Of a stretch of DNA of 64,000 nucleotides, positions 9,167 to 18,566 are shown one piece after another (within the stretch, counting starts at the first letter, position 1; each line of letters starts with the position of its first letter). Position numbers and translations under genes: made by a program. The DNA comes from Rhodoferax sp. (GTDB taxonomy: Bacteria; Pseudomonadota; Gammaproteobacteria; Burkholderiales; Burkholderiaceae_C), in the NCBI RefSeq assembly GCF_023700745.1, contig NZ_JAMPYG010000004.1, positions 65,629-129,628 on the forward strand, in the 5' to 3' direction. Below the pieces are notes generated by a model, which was not told the origin of the DNA, searched no databases, and worked only from the letters and a program-made list of their open reading frames with translations.

Positions 9167-9918
9167 AAGGCGTGCTCTACCTGGTGCCGGCACCGCTGGA
9201 CTTTGGTTGCGTCCAAAGCGCCGATTTGCGCGACACCCTGCCCATGGCCACCATCACGATGGCGGCCAGCCTGGCGCACTGGGTGTGTGAAAACGCCAAA
9301 TCGGCGCGTGCCTACCTCAAACGCGTCAACGAAATCACGCCGCTGTGCCAGCCGATCCAGGCCCTGGCATTGGTGGAACTGCCACGCGAAGTGCACAAAA
9401 AAGGCGACCACAACGGCAACTTCGATGCCCGTGCGCTGTTGCAACCCGCACTCGAAGGTCACCCCATGGGCCTGCTCAGCGAGGCGGGCATGCCCGCCGT
9501 CGCCGACCCCGGCTCGTCGGTGGTGCGCGCCGCCCATGATCTGGGCATCAGGGTGGTGCCGCTGGTGGGACCGGTGTCCTTGCTGCTGGCGCTGGCTGCC
9601 AGCGGGCTCAATGGCCAGAATTTTGCTTTTGTGGGCTACTTGCCGCAGGACCCGCAGGAACGCATTCAGCGCATTCGGGAACTGGAAGGGCTGGCACTCA
9701 AAACCGGCCAGACCCAGCTGTTCATCGAGACGCCCTACCGCAACCTGGCCATGCTGCAGGCTCTGCTGCAAACCTTGCAGCACAACACCCGGCTGGCCGT
9801 CAGCAGTGGGCTCACCCTGGAGAGCGCCAGCATCGCCAGCGACAGCGTCAAGAACTGGAAAAACAAGCCGGTAAGCCTGTATAACACCACACCCGCCGTG
9901 TTTGCCATCGGCCGCTGA
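9163..9918 (+). CDS. Tetrapyrrole-methylase-fold SAM-dependent methyltransferase (RsmI-like)
   Basis: This 251-residue protein has the tetrapyrrole/corrin methylase fold. Motifs include the N-terminal LYLVPAPLDFG, the Gly-rich MGLLSEAGMPAVADPGSSVVRAAH and VVPLVGPVSLLLALAASGLNGQNFAFVGYLP. They resemble RsmI, which methylates C1402 of 16S rRNA. It differs from canonical RsmI at the N-terminus (no GNLxDIxxRA region) and looks like the shorter RsmI paralogue often found beside maf in betaproteobacteria. Its substrate is therefore uncertain. Confidence 0.75.
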   Translation: MKGVLYLVPAPLDFGCVQSADLRDTLPMATITMAASLAHWVCENAKSARAYLKRVNEITPLCQPIQALALVELPREVHKKGDHNGNFDARALLQPALEGHPMGLLSEAGMPAVADPGSSVVRAAHDLGIRVVPLVGPVSLLLALAASGLNGQNFAFVGYLPQDPQERIQRIRELEGLALKTGQTQLFIETPYRNLAMLQALLQTLQHNTRLAVSSGLTLESASIASDSVKNWKNKPVSLYNTTPAVFAIGR

Positions 9919-9972
9919 TCAGGAAAACCGCCTGTTTGACGGAGAAGGGCCTGAACAGCCCGGTCAAAAGCG

Positions 9973-11031
9973 TCAGTGCGGGGCCGTGCCCGCCTTCAGC
10001 GCCGACATGACGCCGGCGCCCATGGCTACGCCAAAGCGTTTGACCAGCCGCTCCGCCACGTTGTCCCGGCGTGTGTAGTCGATGATTTCTTCGGCTTTGA
10101 CCACTTCCCGCGCGACAAAATCCAGGCTGCCCAACTGATCGGCCAGTCCGATTTCCACGGCTTGTTGTCCGCTCCAGAACAAACCGCTGAACGTCTCGGG
10201 GGTTTCTTTCAGGCGTTCACCCCGCCCTTCCTTGACCACGGCAATGAACTGTTGATGAATCTGGTCCAGCATGGCCTGGGCGAAGGCGCGCTGGGTTTCG
10301 GTTTGCGGGCTGAACGGATCAAGGAAACCCTTGTTTGCGCCCGCCGTCATGAGCCGGCGCTCGACGCCGAGCTTGTCCATCAGGCCGGTGAAGCCAAAGC
10401 CGTCCATCAGAACGCCAATGCTGCCGACAATGCTGGCCTTGTCGACAAAAATCTTGTCGGCCGACACCGCAATATAGTAAGCCGCCGAAGCCGCCGACTC
10501 CTCCACCACGGCATAGACCGGCTTGTTATGCAGTTCCTTGAGGCGTTTGATCTCGTCGTTGATGATGCCGGCCTGCACCGGACTGCCACCGGGTGAATTG
10601 ATCAGCAACACCACCGCCTGGGCGCCGGTGTCTTCAAATGCCGCACGCACGGAGTCGACGACCAGTTCGGCACTGGCCTCGGCACCCGAGGCAATTTCAC
10701 CCTTGATTTCAATCACAGCCGTGTGCGGCGTGGACACATTTTGATTGGCCACCCCTTCACTGAAAACCAGCCAACCCAGTGTCGCAAAAAACAGCAGCCA
10801 GGCCAGCCGGACAAAAGTGCGCCAGCGACGCGCCAGCCGTTGCTCATGCAAATTCGCGAAAAGCAGCTTTTCCAGCGTGGCGCGTTCCCAAGTCGGGCCA
10901 TCTTGTAACGCCATGTCTACATTTTTGTTTGTCGCCTTGGGGGCCTTCATGGCTTGACCTGGCGCCTGATCCTGCGCAGTTTCGGGCGCCCCGGTCGACG
11001 GCTCGGAGGGTTCGGGGACAGGTTCGTTCAT
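9973..11031 (-). CDS. sppA: S49 family signal peptide peptidase SppA
   Basis: This membrane-anchored serine protease of 352 residues is predicted to degrade cleaved signal peptides. A cytoplasmic N-terminus (Pro/Glu-rich) is followed by one membrane helix (WLLFFATLGWLVFSEG, about residues 90-105). The S49 core follows: VVLLINSPGGSPVQAG, then ESAASAAYYIAVSADKIFVDKASIVGSIGVLMDGFG. The usual Ser-Gly-Gly-Tyr at the nucleophile reads Ser-Ala-Ala-Tyr here. The ATG at 11031 lies one base after the Rieske gene stop. It is the last gene of the rluC-phosphatase-Rieske-sppA operon. Confidence 0.9.
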   Translation of the reverse strand: MNEPVPEPSEPSTGAPETAQDQAPGQAMKAPKATNKNVDMALQDGPTWERATLEKLLFANLHEQRLARRWRTFVRLAWLLFFATLGWLVFSEGVANQNVSTPHTAVIEIKGEIASGAEASAELVVDSVRAAFEDTGAQAVVLLINSPGGSPVQAGIINDEIKRLKELHNKPVYAVVEESAASAAYYIAVSADKIFVDKASIVGSIGVLMDGFGFTGLMDKLGVERRLMTAGANKGFLDPFSPQTETQRAFAQAMLDQIHQQFIAVVKEGRGERLKETPETFSGLFWSGQQAVEIGLADQLGSLDFVAREVVKAEEIIDYTRRDNVAERLVKRFGVAMGAGVMSALKAGTAPH

Positions 11032-11032
11032 A

Positions 11033-11395
11033 TTAGATAGGCAGTTGAAATTTATCTGAAGTATGCCAGTGCACCAGGCCATCGGCTTCGCTCAACTCAA
11101 TTTTTTCCAGGCCACCACGGCAGGGCCCCAGCAGGCACTGACCGGTTTGCGGCGCATAGGTGGCGCCATGGGTGGCGCACATCAGCCATTGTCCGGAGAG
11201 GTCAAAAAACTGATTGGGCTGGTAATCCATCTCCATCGGCACATGGCTGCAACGGTTCAGATAGGCATGGACCCGACCCTGGTAACGCACCGCAAAGGCA
11301 GCATGGTTCTTGCCCAAAAAGCGCACTTCGAAAGGCACAGCCAGGCTGCTGTCCACCAGCGCGTGCGCTTCACACAGGAAAACCGCCTGGGTCAT
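11033..11395 (-). CDS. Small Rieske [2Fe-2S] domain protein
   Basis: This stand-alone Rieske protein of 120 residues has cluster ligands in NRCSHVP (Cys-x-His) and LMCATHGATY (Cys-x2-His), with the conserved Gly-Pro near CLLGPCRGGLEKIEL. It lacks a membrane helix or an oxygenase partner, so it resembles small ferredoxin-like Rieske proteins of unknown partner. It sits between a phosphatase and sppA in a tight operon, an order seen in other Burkholderiales. The electron donor and acceptor cannot be inferred from the window. Confidence 0.85.
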   Translation of the reverse strand: MTQAVFLCEAHALVDSSLAVPFEVRFLGKNHAAFAVRYQGRVHAYLNRCSHVPMEMDYQPNQFFDLSGQWLMCATHGATYAPQTGQCLLGPCRGGLEKIELSEADGLVHWHTSDKFQLPI

Positions 11396-11404
11396 GGCTT
11401 GCGT

Positions 11405-12064
11405 TCAGGCGTGGGCATGCAGCCAGTCATGCAGTTGCGCCACATCGTGCACCACCACCAGCGGCTTGAGTTCCACAAATGCCTCCGGCTCATGGGCGCC
11501 GTAGCTCACGCCGACACTGGGGCAGCCGGCATTGAGCGCCATTTGCAGGTCGTGGGTGGTGTCGCCAATCATCAGGGTGCGCTCGGGCGGCACATCAAAC
11601 TCGGCCATCAGTTCACGCAACATCAAGGGGTCGGGCTTGCCGGCGGTCTGATCGGCCGTGCGCGAGGCATCGAACGTGCCCGCCAGCGTGGACGTGGCCA
11701 AGGCCTCGTCGAGTCCGCGGCGACTTTTGCCAGTCGCCACCGCCAGCAGGTGGCCGCGTGCCTTGAGCGCCGCCAGCATCGGCAACACGCCCTCAAACAG
11801 GCTGATCTCATGCTGAATCGCAAAATAATGGTGCCGGTAACGGTCACCCAGCAGCGGGTAGCGCTCCTTGGGCACATCAGGTGCCGCGTGGGCCAGGGCC
11901 TGCATCAGGCCCATGCCAATCACATAAGAGGCTGCCGCGTCACTGGGTTTTTGCCCGCCCACGTCGAGCACGGCCGCCTGGATACAGCGGGCAATGATGG
12001 CGGTGGAATCAAACAGGGTACCGTCCCAGTCAAAGGCGATCAGGTCAAAACGTCGAAAAGTCAT
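11405..12064 (-). CDS. HAD-family phosphatase (phosphoglycolate phosphatase-like)
   Basis: This is a 219-residue HAD hydrolase of the Gph/pyrophosphatase subgroup. Motif I is FDWDGTLFDST, motif II is the AVATGKSRRGL region, motif III is the KPDPLML lysine and motif IV is MIGDTTHDLQMA. A helical cap lies between residues about 15 and 80. Likely substrates are phosphoglycolate or other small phosphate esters. The first codons overlap the rluC stop by four bases. The substrate is not decidable from sequence. Confidence 0.85.
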   Translation of the reverse strand: MTFRRFDLIAFDWDGTLFDSTAIIARCIQAAVLDVGGQKPSDAAASYVIGMGLMQALAHAAPDVPKERYPLLGDRYRHHYFAIQHEISLFEGVLPMLAALKARGHLLAVATGKSRRGLDEALATSTLAGTFDASRTADQTAGKPDPLMLRELMAEFDVPPERTLMIGDTTHDLQMALNAGCPSVGVSYGAHEPEAFVELKPLVVVHDVAQLHDWLHAHA

Positions 12065-13098
12065 GGTAGCGGGCGCACAGGCGCCGGGGATGAAGAAAAT
12101 TGAGCCAGTTCGGGCGGCAACTCTGCCAGAATTTCCAGGCGCTCGCCGGTGGCGGGGTGATTGAACTGCAAACGCCAGGCGTGCAAAAACATGCGTTTGA
12201 GGCCGGGCCGGGCCGCGGCGCTGGCCAGCACTTTGTTGAGATCAAAGTCGCCATATTTGTCGTCGCCGAGAATCGGATACCCTTCGCTGGCCAGATGAAC
12301 CCGTATCTGGTGGGTCCGGCCGGTTTTGATCGTGACCTCCAGCAGGGTGCCCTGGGCCAGTTGCTCGCGCACCTTGACCAAGGTCACCGAAGGCATGCCG
12401 TCGGCGTCATCACGCGCGACCACCTTGACGCGACGCTCCCCGGCCTGGTTGTCCTTGCCGTCGAGCAAATACTTGTGTAAAGGCTTGTCAAGCACCTTGA
12501 GCTTTGCAGGCCAGGCACCGCGCACCATGGCCAGGTAGGTTTTGCCGGTCTGACGCTCGCGAAACTGGTCTTGCAGGTTTTTCAGCGCGCTGCGCTTTTT
12601 GGCCACCAGCAGGATACCGCTGGTTTCACGGTCCAGCCGGTGCACCAGCTCCAGGAACTTGGCCTGCGGGCGCGCCATGCGCAATTGCTCGATCACGCCA
12701 AAACTTACGCCAGAACCACCATGCACGGCCACCCCCGCCGGTTTGTTGATCACCAGCAGGTGCTCGTCTTCGAGCAGAACCGCAAAGTCACGCGCGGGGA
12801 CACCGCGCACGGCGCCCTGGGCCATGGCCTGCGCCTTTTCGACCACCCGTTCCGACACGCGCACCGGCGGCACACGGACCAGATCGCCTTCGGCCAGGCG
12901 CGTGTCGGCGCCCACCCGGCCCTTGTTGATGCGCACTTCGCCGCTGCGGATCATGCGGTAGATATGGGTTTTTGGCACGCCCTTGAGGTGCCGCATCAGG
13001 AAATTGTCGACACGCTGGCCGGCACTGTCCTCATCGATGCAGACGGTTTTAACCTGGGGTGCGGACGCAGAGGGTTTGCCCTCTATAATGACTTTCAC
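12061..13098 (-). CDS. rluC: 23S rRNA pseudouridine synthase RluC
   Basis: RluC converts uridines 955, 2504 and 2580 (E. coli numbering) of 23S rRNA to pseudouridine. The 345-residue protein has an N-terminal S4 domain (QRVDNFLMRHLKGVPKTHIYRMIRSGEVRIN, residues about 28-60) and the catalytic motif LVHRLDRETSGILLVAKK with its Asp. The C-terminal RTHQIRVHLASEGYPILGDDKYGD is typical. The start is GTG at 13098. It is divergent from rne, as in E. coli and most proteobacteria, and leads the operon ending in sppA. Confidence 0.93.
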   Translation of the reverse strand: MKVIIEGKPSASAPQVKTVCIDEDSAGQRVDNFLMRHLKGVPKTHIYRMIRSGEVRINKGRVGADTRLAEGDLVRVPPVRVSERVVEKAQAMAQGAVRGVPARDFAVLLEDEHLLVINKPAGVAVHGGSGVSFGVIEQLRMARPQAKFLELVHRLDRETSGILLVAKKRSALKNLQDQFRERQTGKTYLAMVRGAWPAKLKVLDKPLHKYLLDGKDNQAGERRVKVVARDDADGMPSVTLVKVREQLAQGTLLEVTIKTGRTHQIRVHLASEGYPILGDDKYGDFDLNKVLASAAARPGLKRMFLHAWRLQFNHPATGERLEILAELPPELAQFSSSPAPVRPLP

Positions 13099-13619
13099 TG
13101 GTGGTGTGCTGTAAGTGGTTGATTTAACGAATCATTCATTCTTTAGGTCGGTGAAGTTTAGTTCACGCGCCTCTTGCCCTGCCAGAAAAGTCGATACCGC
13201 CTGACACCTTGCCCGCAAATGTCTGACCCATTGTCAGCCATGGCAGAGTGGGTGAAGGGTCAAAACGACGCATTGAAACCCTGATATGGAATACCCAAAA
13301 TTCACAGACCTGTGCTGTGAATGGAATGAAGCGATATGTTTGTGTTGATCAACCTGATGTGTAATTGCCTGCAGCGTGAAGCCATGCTGCTATTTGGCAT
13401 TTATCAGGTTTCGGCGCCCGCCAAACGGACGCAAAAAGCTATTAGATCAATAGCAAACCCAACACCCATCCCGATCGCTCCCCTCCACGCGCCCATACCC
13501 AGACTCAGTACTTGAGTTTGGGTTCTCCGGCTATTTCCGCCTCGTTTCAAAGCGTCAGTTCGTGTATCAATGCTCGTCATGAGCTTGTTATTGCTATTTG
13601 AATTGAAGGAACGCGACCC
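13099..13619 (+). other. Long leader region between rluC and rne
   Basis: These 521 bases hold no convincing gene. On the plus strand there is a consensus TATAAT at 13084-13089, just inside the rluC start, that could be a -10 element, though no good -35 precedes it. Inverted repeats lie at 13300-13322 (ATTCACAG, 7-base loop, CTGTGAAT), 13438-13454 (GCTATT/AATAGC) and 13498-13522 (10-bp arms, one wobble). In E. coli a long structured rne 5' UTR mediates autoregulation by RNase E; the same role is inferred here. Confidence 0.5.
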
Positions 13620-16538
13620 ATGAAACGGATGCTGATCAACGCGACGCAGGCGGAAGAACGCCGCCTCGCCATTGTCGATGGACAAAAATTACTCGACTAC
13701 GAAATCGAAATTGAAGGGCGCGAACAGCGCAAGGGCAATATTTACAAAGCCGTGGTGACACGGGTGGAGCCGTCACTGGAAGCCTGCTTTGTCGACTACG
13801 GCGAGGAGCGTCACGGCTTTTTGCCGTTCAAGGAAATCTCCAAACAGTATTTCCAGCAAGGCGTCGCGGTCAGTCAGGCGCGCATCCAGGACGCCATCCG
13901 GGAAGGCCAGGAACTGCTGGTGCAAGTGGAAAAGGAAGAGCGCGGCAACAAGGGCGCAGCGCTGACCACCTTTGTGTCGCTGGCCGGCCGCTACGTGGTG
14001 CTGATGCCCAACAACCCGCGTGGCGGCGGTGTCTCGCGTCGCATTGAAGGCGAGGACCGCGCCGAGCTCAAAGAGGCGCTGGACCAGCTCGAATACCCCA
14101 ACGGCATGAGCATCATTGCCCGCACCGCCGGTATTGGCCGCGCCGCGCCCGAGCTGCAGTGGGACCTGAATTACCTGCTCAAGCTGTGGTCCGCCATTGA
14201 CGGCGCGGCCAAGGGCGGCAAGGGTGCGTTCCTGATTTACCAGGAATCCAGCCTGGTGATTCGCGCCATCCGCGACTACTTCAACCACGACATTGGCGAC
14301 ATCCTGATCGACACCGACGACGTGTACGAGCAGGCCCAGCAGTTCATGGCGCATGTGATGCCCGAGCACGCCGCACGCGTCAAACGCTACCGCGACGACG
14401 CACCGCTGTTCAGCCGCTTCCAGATCGAGCACCAGATCGAATCGGCCTATGCCCGCACCGTGACGCTGCCCAGCGGTGGCGCCATCGTGATTGACCACAC
14501 CGAGGCACTGGTGTCGGTCGACGTCAACTCGGCCCGCGCCATCAAGGGCGGCGACATCGAGGAAACCGCCACCCGCACCAACCTGGAAGCCGCTGACGAA
14601 GTGGCACGCCAGGCACGCCTGCGCGACCTCGGTGGCCTGATCGTGATCGACTTCATCGACATGGAAGAAAGCCGCAACCGCCGCGAAGTGGAAAACCGCC
14701 TGCGCGACGCGCTGCGCCAGGACCGCGCCCGTGTGCAATTCGGCACCATTAGCAAGTTCGGCCTGATGGAAATGAGCCGCCAGCGGCTGCGCCCGGCACT
14801 CTCGGAAGGCGCTTCCATTCCCTGCCCGCGCTGCGGTGGTTCCGGCCACATCCGTGACACCGAATCAAGCGCGCTGCAAATTTTGCGCATCATCCAGGAA
14901 GAGTCACTCAAAGACAACACCGCCTCCGTGCTGTGCCAGGTACCCGTCGAAGTGGCGTCCTTCCTGCTCAACGAAAAGCGCACCGAGATCGCCAAGATCG
15001 AGCTCAAGCAGCGCATCAACGTGCTGATGGTGCCCAACAAATCGCTGGAAACACCCAACTACAAGCTGGAGCGCCTGAAACACGACGACCCGCGTCTGGA
15101 CAACATCGAAGCCAGCTACAAAATGGCCGATGAAGTTGAAGAAGCAACGGCCGTCACACGTCGCTCGCAAGAACCCACCAACCGGCAAACCCCGGTGATC
15201 AAGGGCGTGTTGCCTGATGCGCCCGCACCCGTGGCCGTTCCCAAGCCCGAGCCAGTGAAGGCGGTCGCCCCGGTGGCGCGCCCAGTCAAGCCTGCAACCG
15301 CGCCTGTGGTGGCCGAAAAAGGCTTTTTCGGTTGGCTCAAAAATCTATTTGGCGCCGCCCCGGAGGCTGCCCCGGTCGCTCCCGTAGCCGCAGCTGCAAG
15401 CAAAGATGAAACCCGCGCACCGCGTGAAGGCCGTCCTGGCCGAGACGGCACCCGTCGCCCGGACGGTCGTGGCGAAGGCCGCCCCGAAGGACGCGGTCCG
15501 CGAAATGAGGGACAGGGACGCGGTGGCCGCGGCGAGGGCCGCAACGACAACCGGGGCAACCGCCAAGGTCGCCCTGATCGCAATGGCTCCGGCAAGGACC
15601 GCACAGAAGTGCAAAGCTCTTTTGACGCGGGTAATGTCACCCCCGAACTGAACGCTGCGCCAGATACAGCCGCTCGCGGCGAGCAACGTCCCGATCGCGG
15701 TGGCCGCAATGCCGAGCGCGGCGATCGCCCGCCACGCACCGAACGCGGTGGCCGCAACGAGCGCGGAGATCGTCCGCCACGCCCAGAGCGCGCCCCCCGC
15801 CCCGAAGAAGAACTCCGCACCAGTGAGTCAGGTGTCACCGCCGCTGCCGAAGCGGCAGACAGCTCCGCCACCTTGGCGGACCAGGTCGGCGCGGACAACA
15901 CCGTGCGTGATGAAAACAGTGCCCCCAGGGAGAAACGCTCGCGTGACCGTTATGGCCGCGACCGCAAACCCCGCGCCGAGCGCACTGAACGCAGCGAGCC
16001 GACCGATCAGCCAGACCAGGAGCCGCAGGCTACGGAAGCCGCCGCTGAACAGGAACCGGTGCGCAAGTCTTACTTCACGGTACCCGCAGCCAGCAGCCAG
16101 CCCGAAGCCGTAGTGGCAGCCCCGGCAATACCCGTGGCAGCGCCTGTGGCAACGCAAGAAACCGTACCTGCAGTAGCGGTCGCTGCACCGGCACCAGTTG
16201 CCACTGTTGCACCGATCGTCAAGGTGGCAGCAGTTGCAGCCCCTGTGGCAGCAGCTCCGGCAGCACCTGCCAAAGCCATGCCTGCGGTGCAGCCCTTCGC
16301 CTTGCCGCTGGACGAATTGGCGCAAGTCGCCGAGTCGTCAGGTTTGCAGTGGGTGCAATCCGATGCCAGCAAGGTCGCCACGGCCCAGGCAGCCATTGCA
16401 GCGACGCCAAAGCCGGTCCATGTGCCCCGTCAACGCCCCCCGCTGCCCGTGCTGGACGACCAGCCGCTGGTCCTGGTGGAGACCAAACGCGACCTGCGCG
16501 ACCAGAAGCTGCCGTTCGAGCAGACCGAAGAAGCGTAA
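13620..16538 (+). CDS. rne: Ribonuclease E
   Basis: RNase E is the endonuclease that organises mRNA decay and rRNA/tRNA processing. Of its 972 residues, about 1-510 form the catalytic half: an S1 domain around residues 35-120, metal-binding Asp301 ([10 protein letters not shown]) and Asp344 (VIDFIDMEE), and a Zn-link Cys pair near residues 402-405 (CPRCGG). The C-terminal half is disordered. It contains a short aromatic segment ([11 protein letters not shown], about residue 565) that may bind membrane, an Arg/Gly/Asp-rich RNA-binding region with near repeats of [13 protein letters not shown], and a long Ala/Val/Pro stretch. A strong terminator follows. Confidence 0.95.
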   Translation: MKRMLINATQAEERRLAIVDGQKLLDYEIEIEGREQRKGNIYKAVVTRVEPSLEACFVDYGEERHGFLPFKEISKQYFQQGVAVSQARIQDAIREGQELLVQVEKEERGNKGAALTTFVSLAGRYVVLMPNNPRGGGVSRRIEGEDRAELKEALDQLEYPNGMSIIARTAGIGRAAPELQWDLNYLLKLWSAIDGAAKGGKGAFLIYQESSLVIRAIRDYFNHDIGDILIDTDDVYEQAQQFMAHVMPEHAARVKRYRDDAPLFSRFQIEHQIESAYARTVTLPSGGAIVIDHTEALVSVDVNSARAIKGGDIEETATRTNLEAADEVARQARLRDLGGLIVIDFIDMEESRNRREVENRLRDALRQDRARVQFGTISKFGLMEMSRQRLRPALSEGASIPCPRCGGSGHIRDTESSALQILRIIQEESLKDNTASVLCQVPVEVASFLLNEKRTEIAKIELKQRINVLMVPNKSLETPNYKLERLKHDDPRLDNIEASYKMADEVEEATAVTRRSQEPTNRQTPVIKGVLPDAPAPVAVPKPEPVKAVAPVARPVKPATAPVVAEKGFFGWLKNLFGAAPEAAPVAPVAAAASKDETRAPREGRPGRDGTRRPDGRGEGRPEGRGPRNEGQGRGGRGEGRNDNRGNRQGRPDRNGSGKDRTEVQSSFDAGNVTPELNAAPDTAARGEQRPDRGGRNAERGDRPPRTERGGRNERGDRPPRPERAPRPEEELRTSESGVTAAAEAADSSATLADQVGADNTVRDENSAPREKRSRDRYGRDRKPRAERTERSEPTDQPDQEPQATEAAAEQEPVRKSYFTVPAASSQPEAVVAAPAIPVAAPVATQETVPAVAVAAPAPVATVAPIVKVAAVAAPVAAAPAAPAKAMPAVQPFALPLDELAQVAESSGLQWVQSDASKVATAQAAIAATPKPVHVPRQRPPLPVLDDQPLVLVETKRDLRDQKLPFEQTEEA
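15697..15792 (+). repeat. Imperfect tandem repeat inside the rne tail
   Basis: Two copies of a 45-48-base unit encode [16 protein letters not shown] and [15 protein letters not shown] in the arginine-rich region of RNase E. The copies differ by one codon insertion. Such repeats drive length change in the disordered RNA-binding segment. Confidence 0.7.
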
Positions 16539-16556
16539 CACCTGGCCACGCCAGTC

Positions 16557-16582
16557 AAAAGGCACCTTCGGGTGCCTTTTTT
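16557..16582. terminator. Bidirectional intrinsic terminator after rne
   Basis: AAAAGGCACC, the stable tetraloop TTCG, then GGTGCCTTTTTTAT forms a textbook Rho-independent terminator 19 bases after the rne stop. The A-run on the left lets it also work for the minus-strand transcript arriving from the DJ-1/PfpI gene. Confidence 0.92.
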
Positions 16583-16643
16583 ATTGCCGAGAATTTATCG
16601 GCAGATAGGGCAAGATATTGGCCAGCGCACGACCAACATAAAG

Positions 16644-17195
16644 TTATTTTTCGCCGACCGGGGCGACGTAGTGCAGCGCTGACCTGACGGCATCAAGCCC
16701 CTCGAAACGCGCAATGACCCATGCTGCCAAATACTGGGAAGACAGGCAACCACCCGCTGTAGCGACATTGCCATCTGCGTAGAAGGGCTGATTCAGGACA
16801 TCAATCCCGGCTTCCTGTACCCACGGCTTCGTCAGCAGGTCGGTGCAGGCGGGAATCGATTTCAAATAACCGAGTTTGGCCAGCATCAGCGTGCCCGAAC
16901 ATTGGGCCCCGATCAGCTGCCTTGAGGGGCTCAGCTTCAATTGCCGCATGATGCTCTGGTCGTTGACGATCTCACGGGTTTTCATACCGCTGCCAAAAAG
17001 CACTGCGTCTGCGTCACAAGCCTCCGCCAGTGTGGACTGACCGTGCAACGTAACACCATTCATGGAGGTCACTGTCGGCGTAGGACAGGACAGCGTGACA
17101 CGCCAACCAGGCTTGCGGATGCGATTCAGAATCCCGAGAGCAATCAGCGAATCGAGTTCATTGAACCCGTCAAATGTCAGTATGGCGATGTGCAT
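16644..17195 (-). CDS. DJ-1/PfpI family protein
   Basis: This 183-residue protein has the class I glutamine amidotransferase-like fold of DJ-1/PfpI. The N-terminus IAILTFDGFNELDSLIALGIL carries the conserved acidic residue, and the nucleophile elbow is IGAQCSGTLMLA with its Cys. The C-terminal FYADGNVATAGGCLSSQYLAAWVI places it in the ThiJ/PfpI regulator-like subgroup, without a fused AraC domain. Possible activities include glyoxalase/deglycase or amidase; none can be chosen. It stands alone between the rne terminator and hemY. Confidence 0.75.
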   Translation of the reverse strand: MHIAILTFDGFNELDSLIALGILNRIRKPGWRVTLSCPTPTVTSMNGVTLHGQSTLAEACDADAVLFGSGMKTREIVNDQSIMRQLKLSPSRQLIGAQCSGTLMLAKLGYLKSIPACTDLLTKPWVQEAGIDVLNQPFYADGNVATAGGCLSSQYLAAWVIARFEGLDAVRSALHYVAPVGEK

Positions 17196-17280
17196 CCGGC
17201 AACTTTAACCGCCAGACCATCCGCAACAAGAAACCAAGCTGGAAAAAGTCTGCAAGTGAGCTTGCACCACAGCAAATTGA

Positions 17281-18564
17281 TCAATCGTCCTGGCGCAACG
17301 CCAGCTGTGCGGCTTGTCGCCAGGCCGCCGCAGCCTGTTCCGTATCGCCCTGGCGCAGCGCCAGGTCGGCCAGCATCAACCAGGCACGGGCTGTCAGGCG
17401 GTGATCGTGCAGGCGCGGTAAGGCCTGCTTGATCAATTGTTGGGCCTTGCCCCACAGCTCCAGGTGCAGACAAGCCACGCCCGCCAGATACTGCAACACG
17501 GCATCGCCCGGCTGGGCTATTTGCGCCTGCTCTATACGAGCCAGCCAGACCGAATCGACGGAACGGGAAAATACCGTTTCAAGCACCCGGATCAGGCCAA
17601 TTTTCTGGCTTTGACCCAAGCCTTCCTGGGTTGTCAGCATGCGCTCCCACACCGGCAGCAGCCAGTCCAGGGCAAGGGCATGATCCCCCCCCAGGAGCAG
17701 GTAGCGCTCTGCGGCCAGACTGGCCACCTCGGGCATGGCTTGTTCGGCAGCTTCAAGCTTGTGCCAGACGCGCTGCAGTTGTTCGGTGTCACGGGCATCC
17801 TGAATGTTTTCCAGCGCCAGGGCACGCACCAACCCACGGCCAGAGACATCTGAAAAGGCACGATGCTTGACCAGCAAGCGGGCGGTATCGAGCGCCAGAC
17901 CGGACTGCCCCGTCAAACGCGCCAACTTGAGTCGCAAACGCAAGGCCACGGTGCGCCGCGCCACCCCGGACGGCAACAGCCCAAACCAGTCCTGAGCCGC
18001 CTCTGCATCACGGTCCTCCAGCGCCCAACGCACGGCACGCAGCAACAATCCCTCGCGCACCCCCAAAGCACCCAGACTGGCAGACTGTGCCAAGGCCTTT
18101 TGTAAGTGAGCATCGCGCGCGGACCTGTCTTGCAATGCCTGGGAACTTTCAGCCGCCAGAAGATAAGACATTACCCGCAAACGCACAGCGGCAGAACCGC
18201 CCTCCCCCCCCGCCATGGCCGATTCACGCGCCAGTACTTCCAGCGCCGCCTTTCTGGCCCGCAGGAACCGACCCGCAACAAAATGGGACAAGGCTTCCAG
18301 CAGGGTGGCATGCATGACCTGCTCCTGGTGACGCAGACGCCACGAGCGCGCCTGTCCCGGCAGGGCAAACACGGCAGCCAGGGCCCTGAGCGCCAGATGG
18401 ACCAGCAAAAACAACAGGCCCAACAGCACCACCACCATATTGAGCGACAGGTCAACCCGATGCGGGGGCCAGAAGACGGTGATGGTGCCCTCATTGCTGC
18501 TGACAAACAAGGCCAGCAAGACGGCCACACCGAACAAACCCAAAAACCACAAGGCGGCGCGCAT
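17281..18564 (-). CDS. hemY: HemY-like membrane protein with TPR repeats
   Basis: This 427-residue inner-membrane protein is not the Gram-positive oxidase HemY but the proteobacterial hemX-linked protein. Two membrane helices occupy about residues 4-22 and 40-66 (LNMVVVLLGLLFLLVHLALRAL). The HemY N-terminal domain follows (LRHQEQVMHATLLEALSHFVAGRFLRA). The remainder is helical TPR repeats, with Ala/Leu-rich pairs throughout. Its role in the late haem pathway is unproven. It is the last gene of hemC-hemD-hemX-hemY, two bases after hemX. Confidence 0.88.
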   Translation of the reverse strand: MRAALWFLGLFGVAVLLALFVSSNEGTITVFWPPHRVDLSLNMVVVLLGLLFLLVHLALRALAAVFALPGQARSWRLRHQEQVMHATLLEALSHFVAGRFLRARKAALEVLARESAMAGGEGGSAAVRLRVMSYLLAAESSQALQDRSARDAHLQKALAQSASLGALGVREGLLLRAVRWALEDRDAEAAQDWFGLLPSGVARRTVALRLRLKLARLTGQSGLALDTARLLVKHRAFSDVSGRGLVRALALENIQDARDTEQLQRVWHKLEAAEQAMPEVASLAAERYLLLGGDHALALDWLLPVWERMLTTQEGLGQSQKIGLIRVLETVFSRSVDSVWLARIEQAQIAQPGDAVLQYLAGVACLHLELWGKAQQLIKQALPRLHDHRLTARAWLMLADLALRQGDTEQAAAAWRQAAQLALRQDD

Positions 18565-18566
18565 GA

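Noticed and set aside
13404..13685. Short minus-strand frame across the rne leader and start
   Set aside because: It overlaps the rne start, has no ribosome-binding site or family match, and the sense-strand leader role is more likely.
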